Made by a program: the position numbers and the translations under genes. 64,000 bases of DNA from positions 23,804 to 87,803 of the forward strand of contig NZ_JANQOP010000232.1 of assembly GCF_028285745.1 (NCBI RefSeq), in the 5' to 3' direction. Under the pieces are notes generated by a model that saw only the letters and a program-made list of their open reading frames with translations, had not been told where the DNA came from and did no database searches. Below are positions 36,384 to 45,498 of this stretch, piece after piece; position 1 is the first letter of the stretch, and each line of letters begins with the position of its first letter. Source of the DNA: Acaryochloris sp. IP29b_bin.137 (GTDB taxonomy: Bacteria; Cyanobacteriota; Cyanobacteriia; Thermosynechococcales; Thermosynechococcaceae).

Positions 36384-37040
36384 TTAGGGAATGTGAGCAA
36401 CGATATCTTCTTGCTTGAACCTCACCTTAGGCAGATGAGCATATTTGTCGTCAGCATGACGGTAACCCACAGGGCAGGCCAGTACTGTTTGATACCCGGT
36501 ATCGGTTAAGCCTAAAACCTCATCGTACTTTGCAGGGATAATTCCCTCCATAGGACAGGTATCAACCCCCAGCACTGCTGCACTCGTCATCAATTGGCCC
36601 AGGGCAATATAGACTTGCCGGGCTGCCCAATCATCCCGATCGAACTCAGGGTTATGTGGATGGGCTAAAAAGTTTTTGATGACATTCGCAAATCCGGTTA
36701 GGGACTCTATCTCGACTTGGCGGACTTCAGCGGTTCTTTGCATATAGTGATCGACTTCATCGGCCCCCACGGCTGTTTTGATGGCCAAAACGACTAAATG
36801 AGAGGCATCGACCACTTGTGTTTGCCCAAATGAATATTCCAGGAGTTGTTGCCGGAGATCAGGATTATAAACAACAAAAAATTTCCATGGCTGGAGCCCA
36901 AAAGAAGAGGGGGTGAGCATTAAGCTTTTCTCTAAGGCATCCCAGATCGCTTCTGGGATGGTTTGAGAGGGGTCAAATTGCTTGGTCGCATAGCGCCACT
37001 GCAATTGCTGAAGGAGTGCGTCGGGAGGAAGGGTTGACAT
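36384..37040 (-). CDS. NAD(P)H-dependent FMN nitroreductase
   Basis: 218 residues of the NfsB/YfkO-like nitroreductase family, dimeric FMN enzymes that reduce nitroaromatics and quinones in the cytoplasm. Recognisable parts are WRYATKQFDPSQTI (FMN phosphate contact), LTPSSFGLQPWKFFVV near residue 42, VYIALGQLMTSAAVLGVDTCPMEGI and the C-terminal VGYRHADDKYAHLPKVR. Length is normal. It stands alone between the zinc-ribbon and pepA genes. The physiological substrate is not predictable. Confidence 0.9.
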   Translation of the reverse strand: MSTLPPDALLQQLQWRYATKQFDPSQTIPEAIWDALEKSLMLTPSSFGLQPWKFFVVYNPDLRQQLLEYSFGQTQVVDASHLVVLAIKTAVGADEVDHYMQRTAEVRQVEIESLTGFANVIKNFLAHPHNPEFDRDDWAARQVYIALGQLMTSAAVLGVDTCPMEGIIPAKYDEVLGLTDTGYQTVLACPVGYRHADDKYAHLPKVRFKQEDIVAHIP

Positions 37041-37179
37041 ACTGATAGGGGAAAGTGGACATCATTACTGTAAAGGATGCGGGGAAAGGAGTGCGGCATC
37101 GGCTAATACGAACGCCAGCAGGATGGGGCCTCTCTGGGCGTGAAGGACTGAATATGGGCAGACAAGGACTAACGTTGTG

Positions 37180-38658
37180 CTATTTCATCACCCAATTCAC
37201 CAGTGTTCGGACAGCAAAACCTGTCGCTCCTACATTGAGATAGCCATTTTCTTTTTCGGTCCAAACTGGACCTGCCACATCCAAATGAGCCCAAGGTGTT
37301 TGATCAATATATTGCTGGAGGAATAACGCGGCTGTAATGGAACCTCCAGGACGAGGGCCCGTATTTTTCATATCGGCGATGGGCGATTTTAGACCTTCAA
37401 AGTACTTGTCCTCTAGGGGCATTCGCCAAAACTTCTCTCCTGCCTGCTGTGATGCTTGGGTCAGTTCTTCTGCCAAGCTGTCTTCTGGGGTCCACATGCC
37501 GGCAATGTCGTTGCCCAAGGCGACAATACAGGCACCCGTTAAGGTTGCCAAGTCAACGATGGCATCGACCCCTTGTTTTTCAGCAAATACTAAGGCATCT
37601 GCGAGGGTCAGTCGTCCTTCAGCATCGGTGTTATTGATTTCGATCGTTTTGCCATTGGAAGCGGTGAGGATATCACCCGGATGGAGGGCATGACCACTAA
37701 TCATATTCTCGGCTGCTGCCACAATAAAATGGACTTCGACATCCGGTTTGAGTTGACCAATCGCTTTGGCAGCGCCTAACGTTGCCCCGGAACCCGCCAT
37801 ATCCATTTTCATCGTTTCAATGCCGCTGCCACTGACTTTGAGATTGAGACCACCCGAGTCGAACGTGACGCCTTTGCCAACGATGGCTAGCTTGCGACGA
37901 GGGGTACCACTCGGCTTATAGGTCAGGTGAATAAATTTGGGAGGTAAGTCGGAGGCCAGCGCGACCCCGAGAAAAGCCCCCATACCTTGAGCTTCGCAGT
38001 CTTCTCGCTCTAACACTTCTAGCGTCAGGCCATGATCCGCTGCAATATCGGCCGCAGTTTCTGCCAACATACTGGGTGTCGCTACATTCGCTGGGGCCGC
38101 TACTAATTCACGGGTGAGAATAACGCCTGCACAAATTTGTTGCGCGGTTTCAATTGCGTCATCTTGATTGGCCATGCCCAGCAGATGAATAGCCTGAGGA
38201 TACTCACCAGACTTTTGGGCTTCTGGATCTGATTTGAAGCGGTTATCTTGATGCAGTGCCAGTTCAACCCCTTCCGCCATGGCCTGGGTCGAGGCTGATA
38301 CATCATCATTCCACAGGGGTAGCTGCAGACCTGCCGCCGCCGCTTTTTGCTTTCGGGTTGCTTTGGCAAAAGCGGCAGCAGCTTGGCGAAGACTCTCTAA
38401 GGTGAAGGCTTCTTGGGCCCCTAGACCCATGAGCATAACTTTGCGGATAGTGCCTTGCCCGGCTATTCGGGTCCAAGGTTGTTCTCCAGATTTTCCTTGA
38501 AATTCTGTTTCACGGATCAGGTCTTGGAGGACGTCCCGTAGATTGGGGTCCAGTTGTTGCAAATATGCGTCGATGGCAGCAGCCTCTTCGAATAGACCGA
38601 TTCCGAGGTACTCTCCTGACCAGTCGGCAGCCAATGTATCAATTGCCTGAATCTTCAT
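37180..38658 (-). CDS. pepA: Leucyl aminopeptidase (M17)
   Basis: 492 residues. Cytosolic hexameric dinuclear metal aminopeptidase that removes N-terminal residues, often Leu. The signature NNTDAEGRL (metal ligands Asp and Glu) is near residue 340. [13 protein letters not shown] supplies the Lys and Asp ligands, and KMDMAGSG and the [14 protein letters not shown] block are intact. ATG 38658 begins [15 protein letters not shown], matching cyanobacterial homologues; TTG 38664 is not needed. Confidence 0.95.
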   Translation of the reverse strand: MKIQAIDTLAADWSGEYLGIGLFEEAAAIDAYLQQLDPNLRDVLQDLIRETEFQGKSGEQPWTRIAGQGTIRKVMLMGLGAQEAFTLESLRQAAAAFAKATRKQKAAAAGLQLPLWNDDVSASTQAMAEGVELALHQDNRFKSDPEAQKSGEYPQAIHLLGMANQDDAIETAQQICAGVILTRELVAAPANVATPSMLAETAADIAADHGLTLEVLEREDCEAQGMGAFLGVALASDLPPKFIHLTYKPSGTPRRKLAIVGKGVTFDSGGLNLKVSGSGIETMKMDMAGSGATLGAAKAIGQLKPDVEVHFIVAAAENMISGHALHPGDILTASNGKTIEINNTDAEGRLTLADALVFAEKQGVDAIVDLATLTGACIVALGNDIAGMWTPEDSLAEELTQASQQAGEKFWRMPLEDKYFEGLKSPIADMKNTGPRPGGSITAALFLQQYIDQTPWAHLDVAGPVWTEKENGYLNVGATGFAVRTLVNWVMK

Positions 38659-38914
38659 CCTCAACCCATATCCTTCAATTGGTATCGTTAACCTTTGGAC
38701 GCTTGACTGTAGGGAACGATCCGCCTAGCAACCAAGCTGTAGTCCTGATCATAACAACCTGCTTCCGCAAGAACACATGCTTTTTCCACTGGCATCACGA
38801 GAAGAGGCGGGTACGCCTCTAGCCAGTCAAGGTTTGGACTCCGTGATGGAGTATGTGCTCGCTGCGCGGATGATGGGGTGTCAGGATGGAGAAGGTTGGC
38901 GGGCGCGATTTCCG

Positions 38915-41140
38915 TTATGCCCGTGCAGACGTCACTAGGGATGACGTTGATTGTGAGCAAGCGTCTTCGTCAGTATCTGTCGGTAAGGCTGTAGCTGGGG
39001 CAAGCTGGACGGCACAGGCTTTCAGCTCCGGCTCTAGGGAGATGGGGCAGACTTCTGGATGGGTTAACGCATTGACCTCAGCATGTTTAGCCCATAAGGC
39101 TCCCCAATGCATAGGCATAAAGACAGTGCCTGGAGCAATCGCCTTCGTAATTTTGGCGGGAATGCGGGCAAACCCCCGGCGAGATCGCACTTCCAATACC
39201 TCACCCTCCTGAATACCGATTCGGGCCGCATCCCGGGGATGAATCTCGATAAAGGGATTGGGGTACATATTGGCAACCTTCTCAATCCGTCCGGTACGGC
39301 TTTGGGTATGCCAATGACCGTAAAGTCGCCCGGTTGTCAGCACAAAGGGATAGTTGGGGTCAGGGGGTTCTGCCAACCCTTTCGCATGGAACGCCGAGAA
39401 CTTAGCCCGACCATCTTCCGTTGGAAACCGATGATCCGTATAAAGACGTTTGCCAGTGGCGGTGGCATCTCCAGTATCACCCACCGCACAGTCAGGGAAG
39501 GGCCATTGAATGGGGCCGTTTTGCAGACGCTGATGGCTGAGCCCACTCATATCGCAGATGCGATCGCGGGTCAGCTCCACAAACTCGGCATACACGTCTG
39601 CCGAATTGGCAAAGGCAAATTCTTTTTCAAATCCCAAGCGCTGCCCGACTTCAGCGAAAATTTCCCAGTCCGCTCGAGCTTCTCCTACTGGATCTCGAAA
39701 CGCTGGGCAGTAGGTGACCACGCGTTCGGAATTGGTCATAATGCCTGTTTTCTCACCCCACTGCGCTGCAGGTAGAAGCACATGGGCATAATCGGCCATT
39801 TCTGTGGGATAGTAAGCGTCCTGATAGACTGTAAACCGAGATTTGAGTAAAGCGGCTTTGGTCCGCTTAATATCCGGCATACTGACTGCTGGGTTGGTGG
39901 CAGCCACCCAGAAGAACCCCACACTTTGATTTTCTAAGCCTAGAATCATATCCCAAGCCGCTAAACCGGGCTGGGGAGAGATACTGCCTGCGGGTCGTTG
40001 CCAAGCTTTTTCTACCTCCTGACGATGTTGGGGATTCTTCACCACCCGGTACCCTGGCAAGATGTGGGATAACCCGCCCGCTTCTCGCCCTCCCATGGCA
40101 TTCGGTTGTCCAGTGAGGGAAAATGGTCCTGACCCAGGTTTACCAATCGTGCCAGTCATCAAGTGTAAATTAATGATGGTGCGGCACTTTGCAGTTCCTT
40201 CTGAAGACTGATTTACGCCCATCGACCATAGTGACAGGACCCGCTGCGAGTCGCTCCAGTATCGAGCCGCTTTTTCCAGTTCATCGACTCGAATGCCACA
40301 AGCCCTGGCGACTAATTCCGGTGGATATTGGCTGATAACACTGGCAAAACTGGCGAAACCCGACGTACACTCATCGATAAATAAAGAGTCAAATTTGCCC
40401 CACCGCATCAGCAAGTGGGCAATGCCATTCAACAGATGAATATCTGTTCCAGGTTTAATCGCCAGATGGAGATCGGCCTTCTCCGCTGTCTTAGTGCGCC
40501 TGGGGTCAACCACAATCATTTTGACGTGGCGGTTTTTCTTATGATGCTTGAGCAATCGATTAAAGACAATCGGATGACACTCTGCCGTATTTGTGCCGAT
40601 CAAAAAGGCACAATCCGTCAGCTCTAAGTCGTCATAACAGGCAGGCGGACCATCTGACCCAAAACTTTGGATATACCCTGCCACCGCTGAGGACATACAC
40701 AGGCGAGAATTGGCATCAAAATTATTAGTTCCTAGACAGCCTTTGAGTAATTTTTGAGCAAGGTAATAATCTTCGGTTTGAAACTGCCCTGACCCGTACA
40801 TGCAAATTGCTTCCGGCCCTTGGTGGGCATGAACCGTTTTGAGTTCTTTCACCACCCGCTGTAAAGCCTCTTCCCACGTGACCTGGCGAAAGGGTTGGTC
40901 CAGCGCATTTCGTATCATGGGAAAGCGCAAGCGATCTTTGTCTAAGGCTCCAGTAACCGTTGCACCTTTGACACAAACCTGTCCTTTGCTAGACGGGTGG
41001 GCCTGATCACCTCGAACGCGCCATATGGGTGTTCCAGCACTATCTCGATTGACAGGTTTACCGGGTAAAGCCGGGGGTAAAACTTCTAATCCACAGCCCA
41101 CACCACAATAGGGGCACAGGGTTTTGACTGGGTTGGTCAT
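38915..41140 (-). CDS. narB: Ferredoxin-nitrate reductase
   Basis: 741 residues. Molybdenum bis-MGD enzyme that reduces nitrate to nitrite with reduced ferredoxin on the cytoplasmic side of thylakoids. The N-terminal 4Fe-4S motif CPYCGVGC plus a fourth Cys in KGQVCVKG is present. The molybdopterin core has [25 protein letters not shown] [11 protein letters not shown] (Mo-ligand Cys region) and a C-terminal molydopterin-binding domain with [16 protein letters not shown]. Length fits NarB. An NtcA-type site lies 86 bases upstream. It follows the porin gene on the same strand, separated by a terminator, so it has its own promoter. Confidence 0.97.
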   Translation of the reverse strand: MTNPVKTLCPYCGVGCGLEVLPPALPGKPVNRDSAGTPIWRVRGDQAHPSSKGQVCVKGATVTGALDKDRLRFPMIRNALDQPFRQVTWEEALQRVVKELKTVHAHQGPEAICMYGSGQFQTEDYYLAQKLLKGCLGTNNFDANSRLCMSSAVAGYIQSFGSDGPPACYDDLELTDCAFLIGTNTAECHPIVFNRLLKHHKKNRHVKMIVVDPRRTKTAEKADLHLAIKPGTDIHLLNGIAHLLMRWGKFDSLFIDECTSGFASFASVISQYPPELVARACGIRVDELEKAARYWSDSQRVLSLWSMGVNQSSEGTAKCRTIINLHLMTGTIGKPGSGPFSLTGQPNAMGGREAGGLSHILPGYRVVKNPQHRQEVEKAWQRPAGSISPQPGLAAWDMILGLENQSVGFFWVAATNPAVSMPDIKRTKAALLKSRFTVYQDAYYPTEMADYAHVLLPAAQWGEKTGIMTNSERVVTYCPAFRDPVGEARADWEIFAEVGQRLGFEKEFAFANSADVYAEFVELTRDRICDMSGLSHQRLQNGPIQWPFPDCAVGDTGDATATGKRLYTDHRFPTEDGRAKFSAFHAKGLAEPPDPNYPFVLTTGRLYGHWHTQSRTGRIEKVANMYPNPFIEIHPRDAARIGIQEGEVLEVRSRRGFARIPAKITKAIAPGTVFMPMHWGALWAKHAEVNALTHPEVCPISLEPELKACAVQLAPATALPTDTDEDACSQSTSSLVTSARA

Positions 41141-41225
41141 AAACGTACTGAATTACCAAGTAGATTAGCAGGAAAATCGAAATAAATAGCCAATTTTATA
41201 ATCAGCAAAAACTGAATCAAAAATT

Positions 41226-41239
41226 GTAAGATTGGCTAC
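41226..41239 (-). promoter_or_regulatory. NtcA site before narB
   Basis: GTAAGATTGGCTAC matches the palindromic NtcA consensus GTA-N8-TAC exactly. On the minus strand it is followed after 22 bases by GATTAT (or after 25 by TATAAA), acceptable as the -10 element of an NtcA-activated promoter. It is 86 bases from the narB ATG. This implies activation of narB under nitrogen limitation independent of nirA. Confidence 0.75.
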
Positions 41240-41545
41240 GAAATTAATTGCGGTAATGCAATCTAATCATCGTTTTTATGCACTTTCATCATTCCCTGAT
41301 TGATATACTTCGGTATACTTCGGTTCAAAACATTTTGAATAGAAGGCCAAAAAATCGCCCAACGTTGATGTTGTCACGACTTGGAAGGTTAGCACTTAAT
41401 GATAGGGCTGAAGCCTAGCATCTTCGTTGAAACTGTAAAAACACTTCTGTCCTGAAACCTTTGTATGGAAAGGTTTTCAAAATAACCTTCTAAGTCGTGT
41501 GTTGTGACGATAGGTGTAGGGATGCACTAAATAAGATTGGTATAG
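41240..41545. other. Gene-free stretch between narB promoter and porin terminator
   Basis: AT-rich, without an ORF of protein character. A short direct repeat, ATACTTCGGTATACTTCGGT (41303-41322), consists of two 10-base units. No further NtcA-type site is visible. The stretch upstream of the NtcA site may hold additional regulator binding (for example NtcB), but no motif can be assigned. Confidence 0.4.
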
Positions 41546-41580
41546 AAAAAACTAGGGAACAATCATGATTTGTTCCCTAG
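41546..41580 (-). terminator. Rho-independent terminator of the porin gene
   Basis: On the minus strand, CTAGGGAACAA pairs with TTGTTCCCTAG (11 bp, 41552-41580) around a 7-base loop and is followed by six T (41546-41551 reversed). It lies about 40 bases after the porin stop, separating it from narB. Confidence 0.9.
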
Positions 41581-41619
41581 TGGATGAACTTCTATCTTTA
41601 GTGGCTTTAGGAGAAATAA

Positions 41620-43428
41620 TTAGAACTTGAAGGTTGTTCGAATCACCCCTACTAAGATGTCGCTATTCGCCGAGTTGCCTTCAGGATTGATAAGGTAAAT
41701 CACACCTGGAGTAATGGTGATGAAATCATTAACAGGGAAGGAATATAAAGCTTCCAAATGGAAGGTTTGATCGGGGTCCTCGCGAAGGGCAATATCGTTA
41801 TCAATCACCGTGGGAGGAACACCAAAGATTAATCCACCTGTCGCCCCTTCAATTCCAAGATCAGGGAAGGCAAAATTAATGGCGCCATTGATGATATTGG
41901 CTTTGTTATTGGTATTGTCTTCATCGGCAATTGTATAGCCAAACCAGCCACCAACTGCTAGCCAATCCGCTAATTTGACGGTTCCTTCAAAGCCGAAGGA
42001 ATTACCACTGAGGGCACTTCCATCAAACGGGTTATTAGAAAACGCTGTTCCGGTGCCAAATCGCATTAAGCCGTCAGGGGCTTCGTTCCGCATATAGGTC
42101 AGGCCTATCTGCGAATTTTCAGTGGGTTTAATGCTGAGTTGGGCTAGGGCACTGTAGGTGCCTCCAATTAATCCGCCTTCGTCCTCGCCATTTGCCAAAA
42201 TCGTTGCTGTTGCTTGATTAGCACGACCGGCTAGGTAACCGAGATCAAGACGCAAGTCATTCTCTTCATTGAACATATAGGAGGTACCGACACCGGCAAC
42301 TCCAGGGATGCCCACTGTACCAATTCGGTAAATGGGGTTGCGCTCACCAAAGAAGGAAAGCGCACCTTTACCGCCACCGAATCCTTCAAAGTAAGGGTTG
42401 ATGGTAGTGGCATAGTAATGGTGAAAAGCTGCGTTGGCGAAGATTGTGACGTCTAACTTGTCGCCAATTGGGAATCTGTAGTCCAAGCGATCTAATCGAA
42501 CTTCGTTGTTAAAATTACCCGTATCAAACGCGACTCGAGTTTGTAGGGTCCCTGTATTATCAATAATCCCAGGGATGCCAGGGTCATCAAAGTTGACAGG
42601 GCGATTGGAGGATTGTAATCGTGTGTATAACCGATCCTTACCGGTAAAGCTGGTAATGAAATTGAGGCGGGTTCTCTGGTTTAGGGAGACTCGTCCACTA
42701 ATATCAGCACCGTTAGTGGGGTTATCACCCGCAACACCGCTAAACGCAAAAATAGCTTCCCCGTTTAATTTCGTGGTGGTGGAAAACTGTTGGGCTTCTA
42801 CCGTTGCGACTCTAGCTTCCAAGCCATCAACTCGGCCTCGGAGCGTGGCAAGCTCGGCCGCAAATTCATCCTGGAGGGCTTTCAGGGCATCCAAGTCCTC
42901 TTTAGTGGCAAAACGGTTGCTCAGGTTATCTAAGCAAGCATTGACTAAAGCTGCAGCTTCACGACGTGACATGGCACGGCTGGGACGGAAGGTGCCGTCG
43001 GGATAACCCGCAACACATCCATAGCGCTCAACTAATGACTGAATCGCTTGAAAGGCCCAGTCATCAGGCTGAACATCGGACAGTTGAGAGACAGAAGTCA
43101 CCTGACCCAGAGAGGCATCAGGCGTATGCAAACTGGGATCTGCGGGGAAATCAGCATCCCCTTGAGTTCCCGCTATCTGGGACATGGATGTGGGAGGCGT
43201 TGCCAACATGGGTGTTTCCACCGCCTGGGCTAGTTCCAAGTCAGCCTGCGTTGCTGATAAACCAGGGGTTGGAACCCCTTCGCCACTAGGTACGATATCA
43301 AGCTGTTCAGATGAAAGATCAACGCTTGATGTTTCAGGTGCTGCTTGAGCAGGGATGCAACTGACCATTGCTATCCCTAAAATACTGGTACTGCACAGCA
43401 GCCGGTACCAGGATAATTGTTTTGACAT
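41620..43428 (-). CDS. OprB-type SLH-domain porin
   Basis: 602 residues. The signal peptide ends near AQAAPETS (about residue 30). A linker and an SLH domain follow (SDVQPDDWAFQAIQSLVERY, GYPDGTFRPSRAMSRREAA, about 112-170), which anchors to the peptidoglycan-linked wall polymer. Then come a short coiled coil (LDALKALQDEFAAELATLRG) and an outer-membrane beta-barrel of the carbohydrate-selective/iron-uptake porin group to the C-terminal Phe. These porins pass small solutes including inorganic ions. Its place between nrtP and narB suggests nitrate or nitrite entry (inference). It has its own terminator, and nrtP's terminator precedes it, so it is a separate unit. Confidence 0.9.
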   Translation of the reverse strand: MSKQLSWYRLLCSTSILGIAMVSCIPAQAAPETSSVDLSSEQLDIVPSGEGVPTPGLSATQADLELAQAVETPMLATPPTSMSQIAGTQGDADFPADPSLHTPDASLGQVTSVSQLSDVQPDDWAFQAIQSLVERYGCVAGYPDGTFRPSRAMSRREAAALVNACLDNLSNRFATKEDLDALKALQDEFAAELATLRGRVDGLEARVATVEAQQFSTTTKLNGEAIFAFSGVAGDNPTNGADISGRVSLNQRTRLNFITSFTGKDRLYTRLQSSNRPVNFDDPGIPGIIDNTGTLQTRVAFDTGNFNNEVRLDRLDYRFPIGDKLDVTIFANAAFHHYYATTINPYFEGFGGGKGALSFFGERNPIYRIGTVGIPGVAGVGTSYMFNEENDLRLDLGYLAGRANQATATILANGEDEGGLIGGTYSALAQLSIKPTENSQIGLTYMRNEAPDGLMRFGTGTAFSNNPFDGSALSGNSFGFEGTVKLADWLAVGGWFGYTIADEDNTNNKANIINGAINFAFPDLGIEGATGGLIFGVPPTVIDNDIALREDPDQTFHLEALYSFPVNDFITITPGVIYLINPEGNSANSDILVGVIRTTFKF

Positions 43429-43727
43429 ATTGTTTTGGTAACCTCACACCGACAAAAAGGCTGAACTTAAAAAGCAACTTAAGTTCAATGCCCGCTTAGT
43501 TTAGTGAATGCCTCTAAGCAGATTTGTATCTCTTCGCACAATTAGGATCGAGAGATAGAAAATTAGCATGAATTATATCGAATAATTGCATTGAACTGTT
43601 GCGAATTTTAGAAATCTTGAAGTAAGCATAAAATCCTTTATTTGCGACAAAATGTATCTTCAAGATTTGCTTTGCATGGCTAACCCTTGACGATGGGATA
43701 GCTCAATCAAAGATAATGACTATTCAC
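43429..43727. other. Porin upstream region
   Basis: About 300 AT-rich bases between the porin start and the nrtP terminator with no coding character. The nearest NtcA-like sequence is GTATCTCTTCGCAC (about 43,526), which has CAC in place of TAC, so an NtcA role is doubtful. The porin promoter must lie here. Confidence 0.4.
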
Positions 43728-43765
43728 AAAAAAACTAGGGATTCATACAATAAATGAATCCCTAG
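43728..43765 (-). terminator. Rho-independent terminator of nirA-nrtP
   Basis: On the minus strand, CTAGGGATTCAT pairs with ATGAATCCCTAG (12 bp, 43735-43765) around a 7-base loop and is followed by seven T (43728-43734 reversed). It lies 52 bases after the nrtP stop, so the nirA transcript ends here and does not continue into the porin. Confidence 0.92.
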
Positions 43766-43817
43766 CTTCTATGAAGGATAAACCTAGTTTGGAAAGCCGA
43801 ATATAATGGTTCTCTTC

Positions 43818-45410
43818 CTATAGGGCTGAAGGATACTTAGCACCTATGGGATGGGTGTTTGAGGCTTCTTCTCCTTCATGGTGCTCTGCAAAGGAGCCCT
43901 TAGGCTCTTCTAAAAAGAAGATGCACAGAAAGGCCACTATCAAACCGGTAACGCCAAGGACTTGGAAAAAGCTAGAGTTTACAGCAGCCATATTGGGATT
44001 TTCACCTGCTCCATCCACAAATAGAAGACGAGTGGTTAGGTAAGCAACGGCACCGACATTACCGTAAGCACCCACATTTCCTGCAATTTGCCCTGTTACC
44101 CTGCGTTTTACGAGAGGCACAATGGCGAATGTGGATCCTTCCCCAGCCTGAACAAAAAATGAGCAGGCCATGGTCAGTAAGACTGCGCCAGGCAACCACC
44201 AATTACTAGTGACTTGACTCATGAGTAAGTAGCCAATTCCCATCCCTGCCGTGAGAACCACCATTGTCCATTTTCGACTCCCCATTTTGTCAGAAATAAG
44301 ACCGCCTCCTGGACGAGACATTAAATTCATGAAAGCGTAGCTAGAGGCAATAATGCCTGCCATGGCCTTATCGAGTCCAAAGGTTCCTTCAAAAAAGGAG
44401 GGAAGGATGGTTACCACTGCTAACTCAGAGCCAAAATTGACGATGTAGGTTAATTCCAAAATGGCAACTTGCTTGAACTTGTAGCGATCTTCTGGAGCAT
44501 ACCGCTTCCGGCCAGCAAGGAGGTCTTTGTTGGCACTCCAGCAATTGTAAGACTGGAAAGCGTATAGGCCCAAGAGACCGAGCCAAGTAATATACATGGC
44601 AGTTGGCGTTAGGAAATCAACCTTATTTAAGCGCCAAGCTAGAACCATCAAGATTGCAGTTAGTGGAATATTCATCACCATGAGGAAGTAGAAATCCCGA
44701 ATGGAGGTGACTTCTAAACCCCGAGCGCTTTTTGGCCGTTGATACACTTTCCCAGGGGGGGTATCACTGACATTGGCGTAATATATGAAGCCATAAATCG
44801 CTGCAATAATACCCGAACCAGCAATGGCCGCTCTCCAGTTGAGCACAGAGCTAGAAAACGTTAATCCTAAGACGGTAAAGTTTTGGGCTTCGCCAAAGTC
44901 AAAATATCCAGGCAGAAAACTCAAGGCTGAAGCAAATAGAACCATCGTGAAGGCGGAAAAGGCAGAACCGAAGTTACCCCATCCCCCGTAGATTCCTTCT
45001 GCTGTTCCCACCTCTTTTGGGGGAAACCACTCAGCAGTCATCCGAATACCAATGACAAACCCTGCCCCAACAAGACCCATGAGCAAACGGCCAATGACCA
45101 GTTGGGTAAAGCCACCAGCAGTGGCAAAAATCAGACAGGGAATCGCTGCATACATCAAGAGCAGCGAGTAGGTCTTTCGTGGTCCGTAGCGATCCAAAGC
45201 CATACCAATCAGGATGCGAGCAGGGACCGTGAGGGCAACGTTACAGAGACCAATGGTCCCCAATTGTGGCTTGGAAAGTCCGAATTCTTGACCAATGGTG
45301 GTGGCAAATGGTGGAAAGTTAAACCAGACCACAAAGGTCAAGAAAAATGCAAACCAAGTCATGTGTAGAATTTTGTAGCGGCCCTTAAACGACCACATTT
45401 CCGTTAACAT
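43818..45410 (-). CDS. nrtP: Nitrate/nitrite transporter, MFS (NNP) type
   Basis: 530 residues with 12 membrane helices, a major-facilitator nitrate/nitrite porter of the NarK/NrtP branch in the cytoplasmic membrane. Both family glycine-rich signatures are visible: GIYGGWGNFGSAFSAF in helix 5 and GNVGAYGNVGAVAYL in helix 11. GMALDRYGPRKT is the MFS loop motif. There is an enlarged central loop (about 215-320) as in marine-type NrtP. Its start is 88 bases after nirA without a promoter-like NtcA site between, so it is expressed from the nirA promoter. Marine and some filamentous cyanobacteria use NrtP in place of the ABC transporter NrtABCD. Confidence 0.95.
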   Translation of the reverse strand: MLTEMWSFKGRYKILHMTWFAFFLTFVVWFNFPPFATTIGQEFGLSKPQLGTIGLCNVALTVPARILIGMALDRYGPRKTYSLLLMYAAIPCLIFATAGGFTQLVIGRLLMGLVGAGFVIGIRMTAEWFPPKEVGTAEGIYGGWGNFGSAFSAFTMVLFASALSFLPGYFDFGEAQNFTVLGLTFSSSVLNWRAAIAGSGIIAAIYGFIYYANVSDTPPGKVYQRPKSARGLEVTSIRDFYFLMVMNIPLTAILMVLAWRLNKVDFLTPTAMYITWLGLLGLYAFQSYNCWSANKDLLAGRKRYAPEDRYKFKQVAILELTYIVNFGSELAVVTILPSFFEGTFGLDKAMAGIIASSYAFMNLMSRPGGGLISDKMGSRKWTMVVLTAGMGIGYLLMSQVTSNWWLPGAVLLTMACSFFVQAGEGSTFAIVPLVKRRVTGQIAGNVGAYGNVGAVAYLTTRLLFVDGAGENPNMAAVNSSFFQVLGVTGLIVAFLCIFFLEEPKGSFAEHHEGEEASNTHPIGAKYPSAL

Positions 45411-45498
45411 GCATTCTTCTCCAAAACAGGAATAAAAAAACTGAATCAGCCAAAAACAACGCGATAAGCCAAAGTTTGATGAGCCAAATAAAAACTAA

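Noticed and set aside
38688..38960. 90-codon minus-strand open frame overlapping the narB 3' end
   Set aside because: Starts inside narB, has no recognisable motif and no good ribosome site. A small real gene cannot be fully excluded.
43429..43734. NtcA site for the porin
   Set aside because: The best candidate, GTATCTCTTCGCAC, lacks the TAC half, so it does not fit the consensus.
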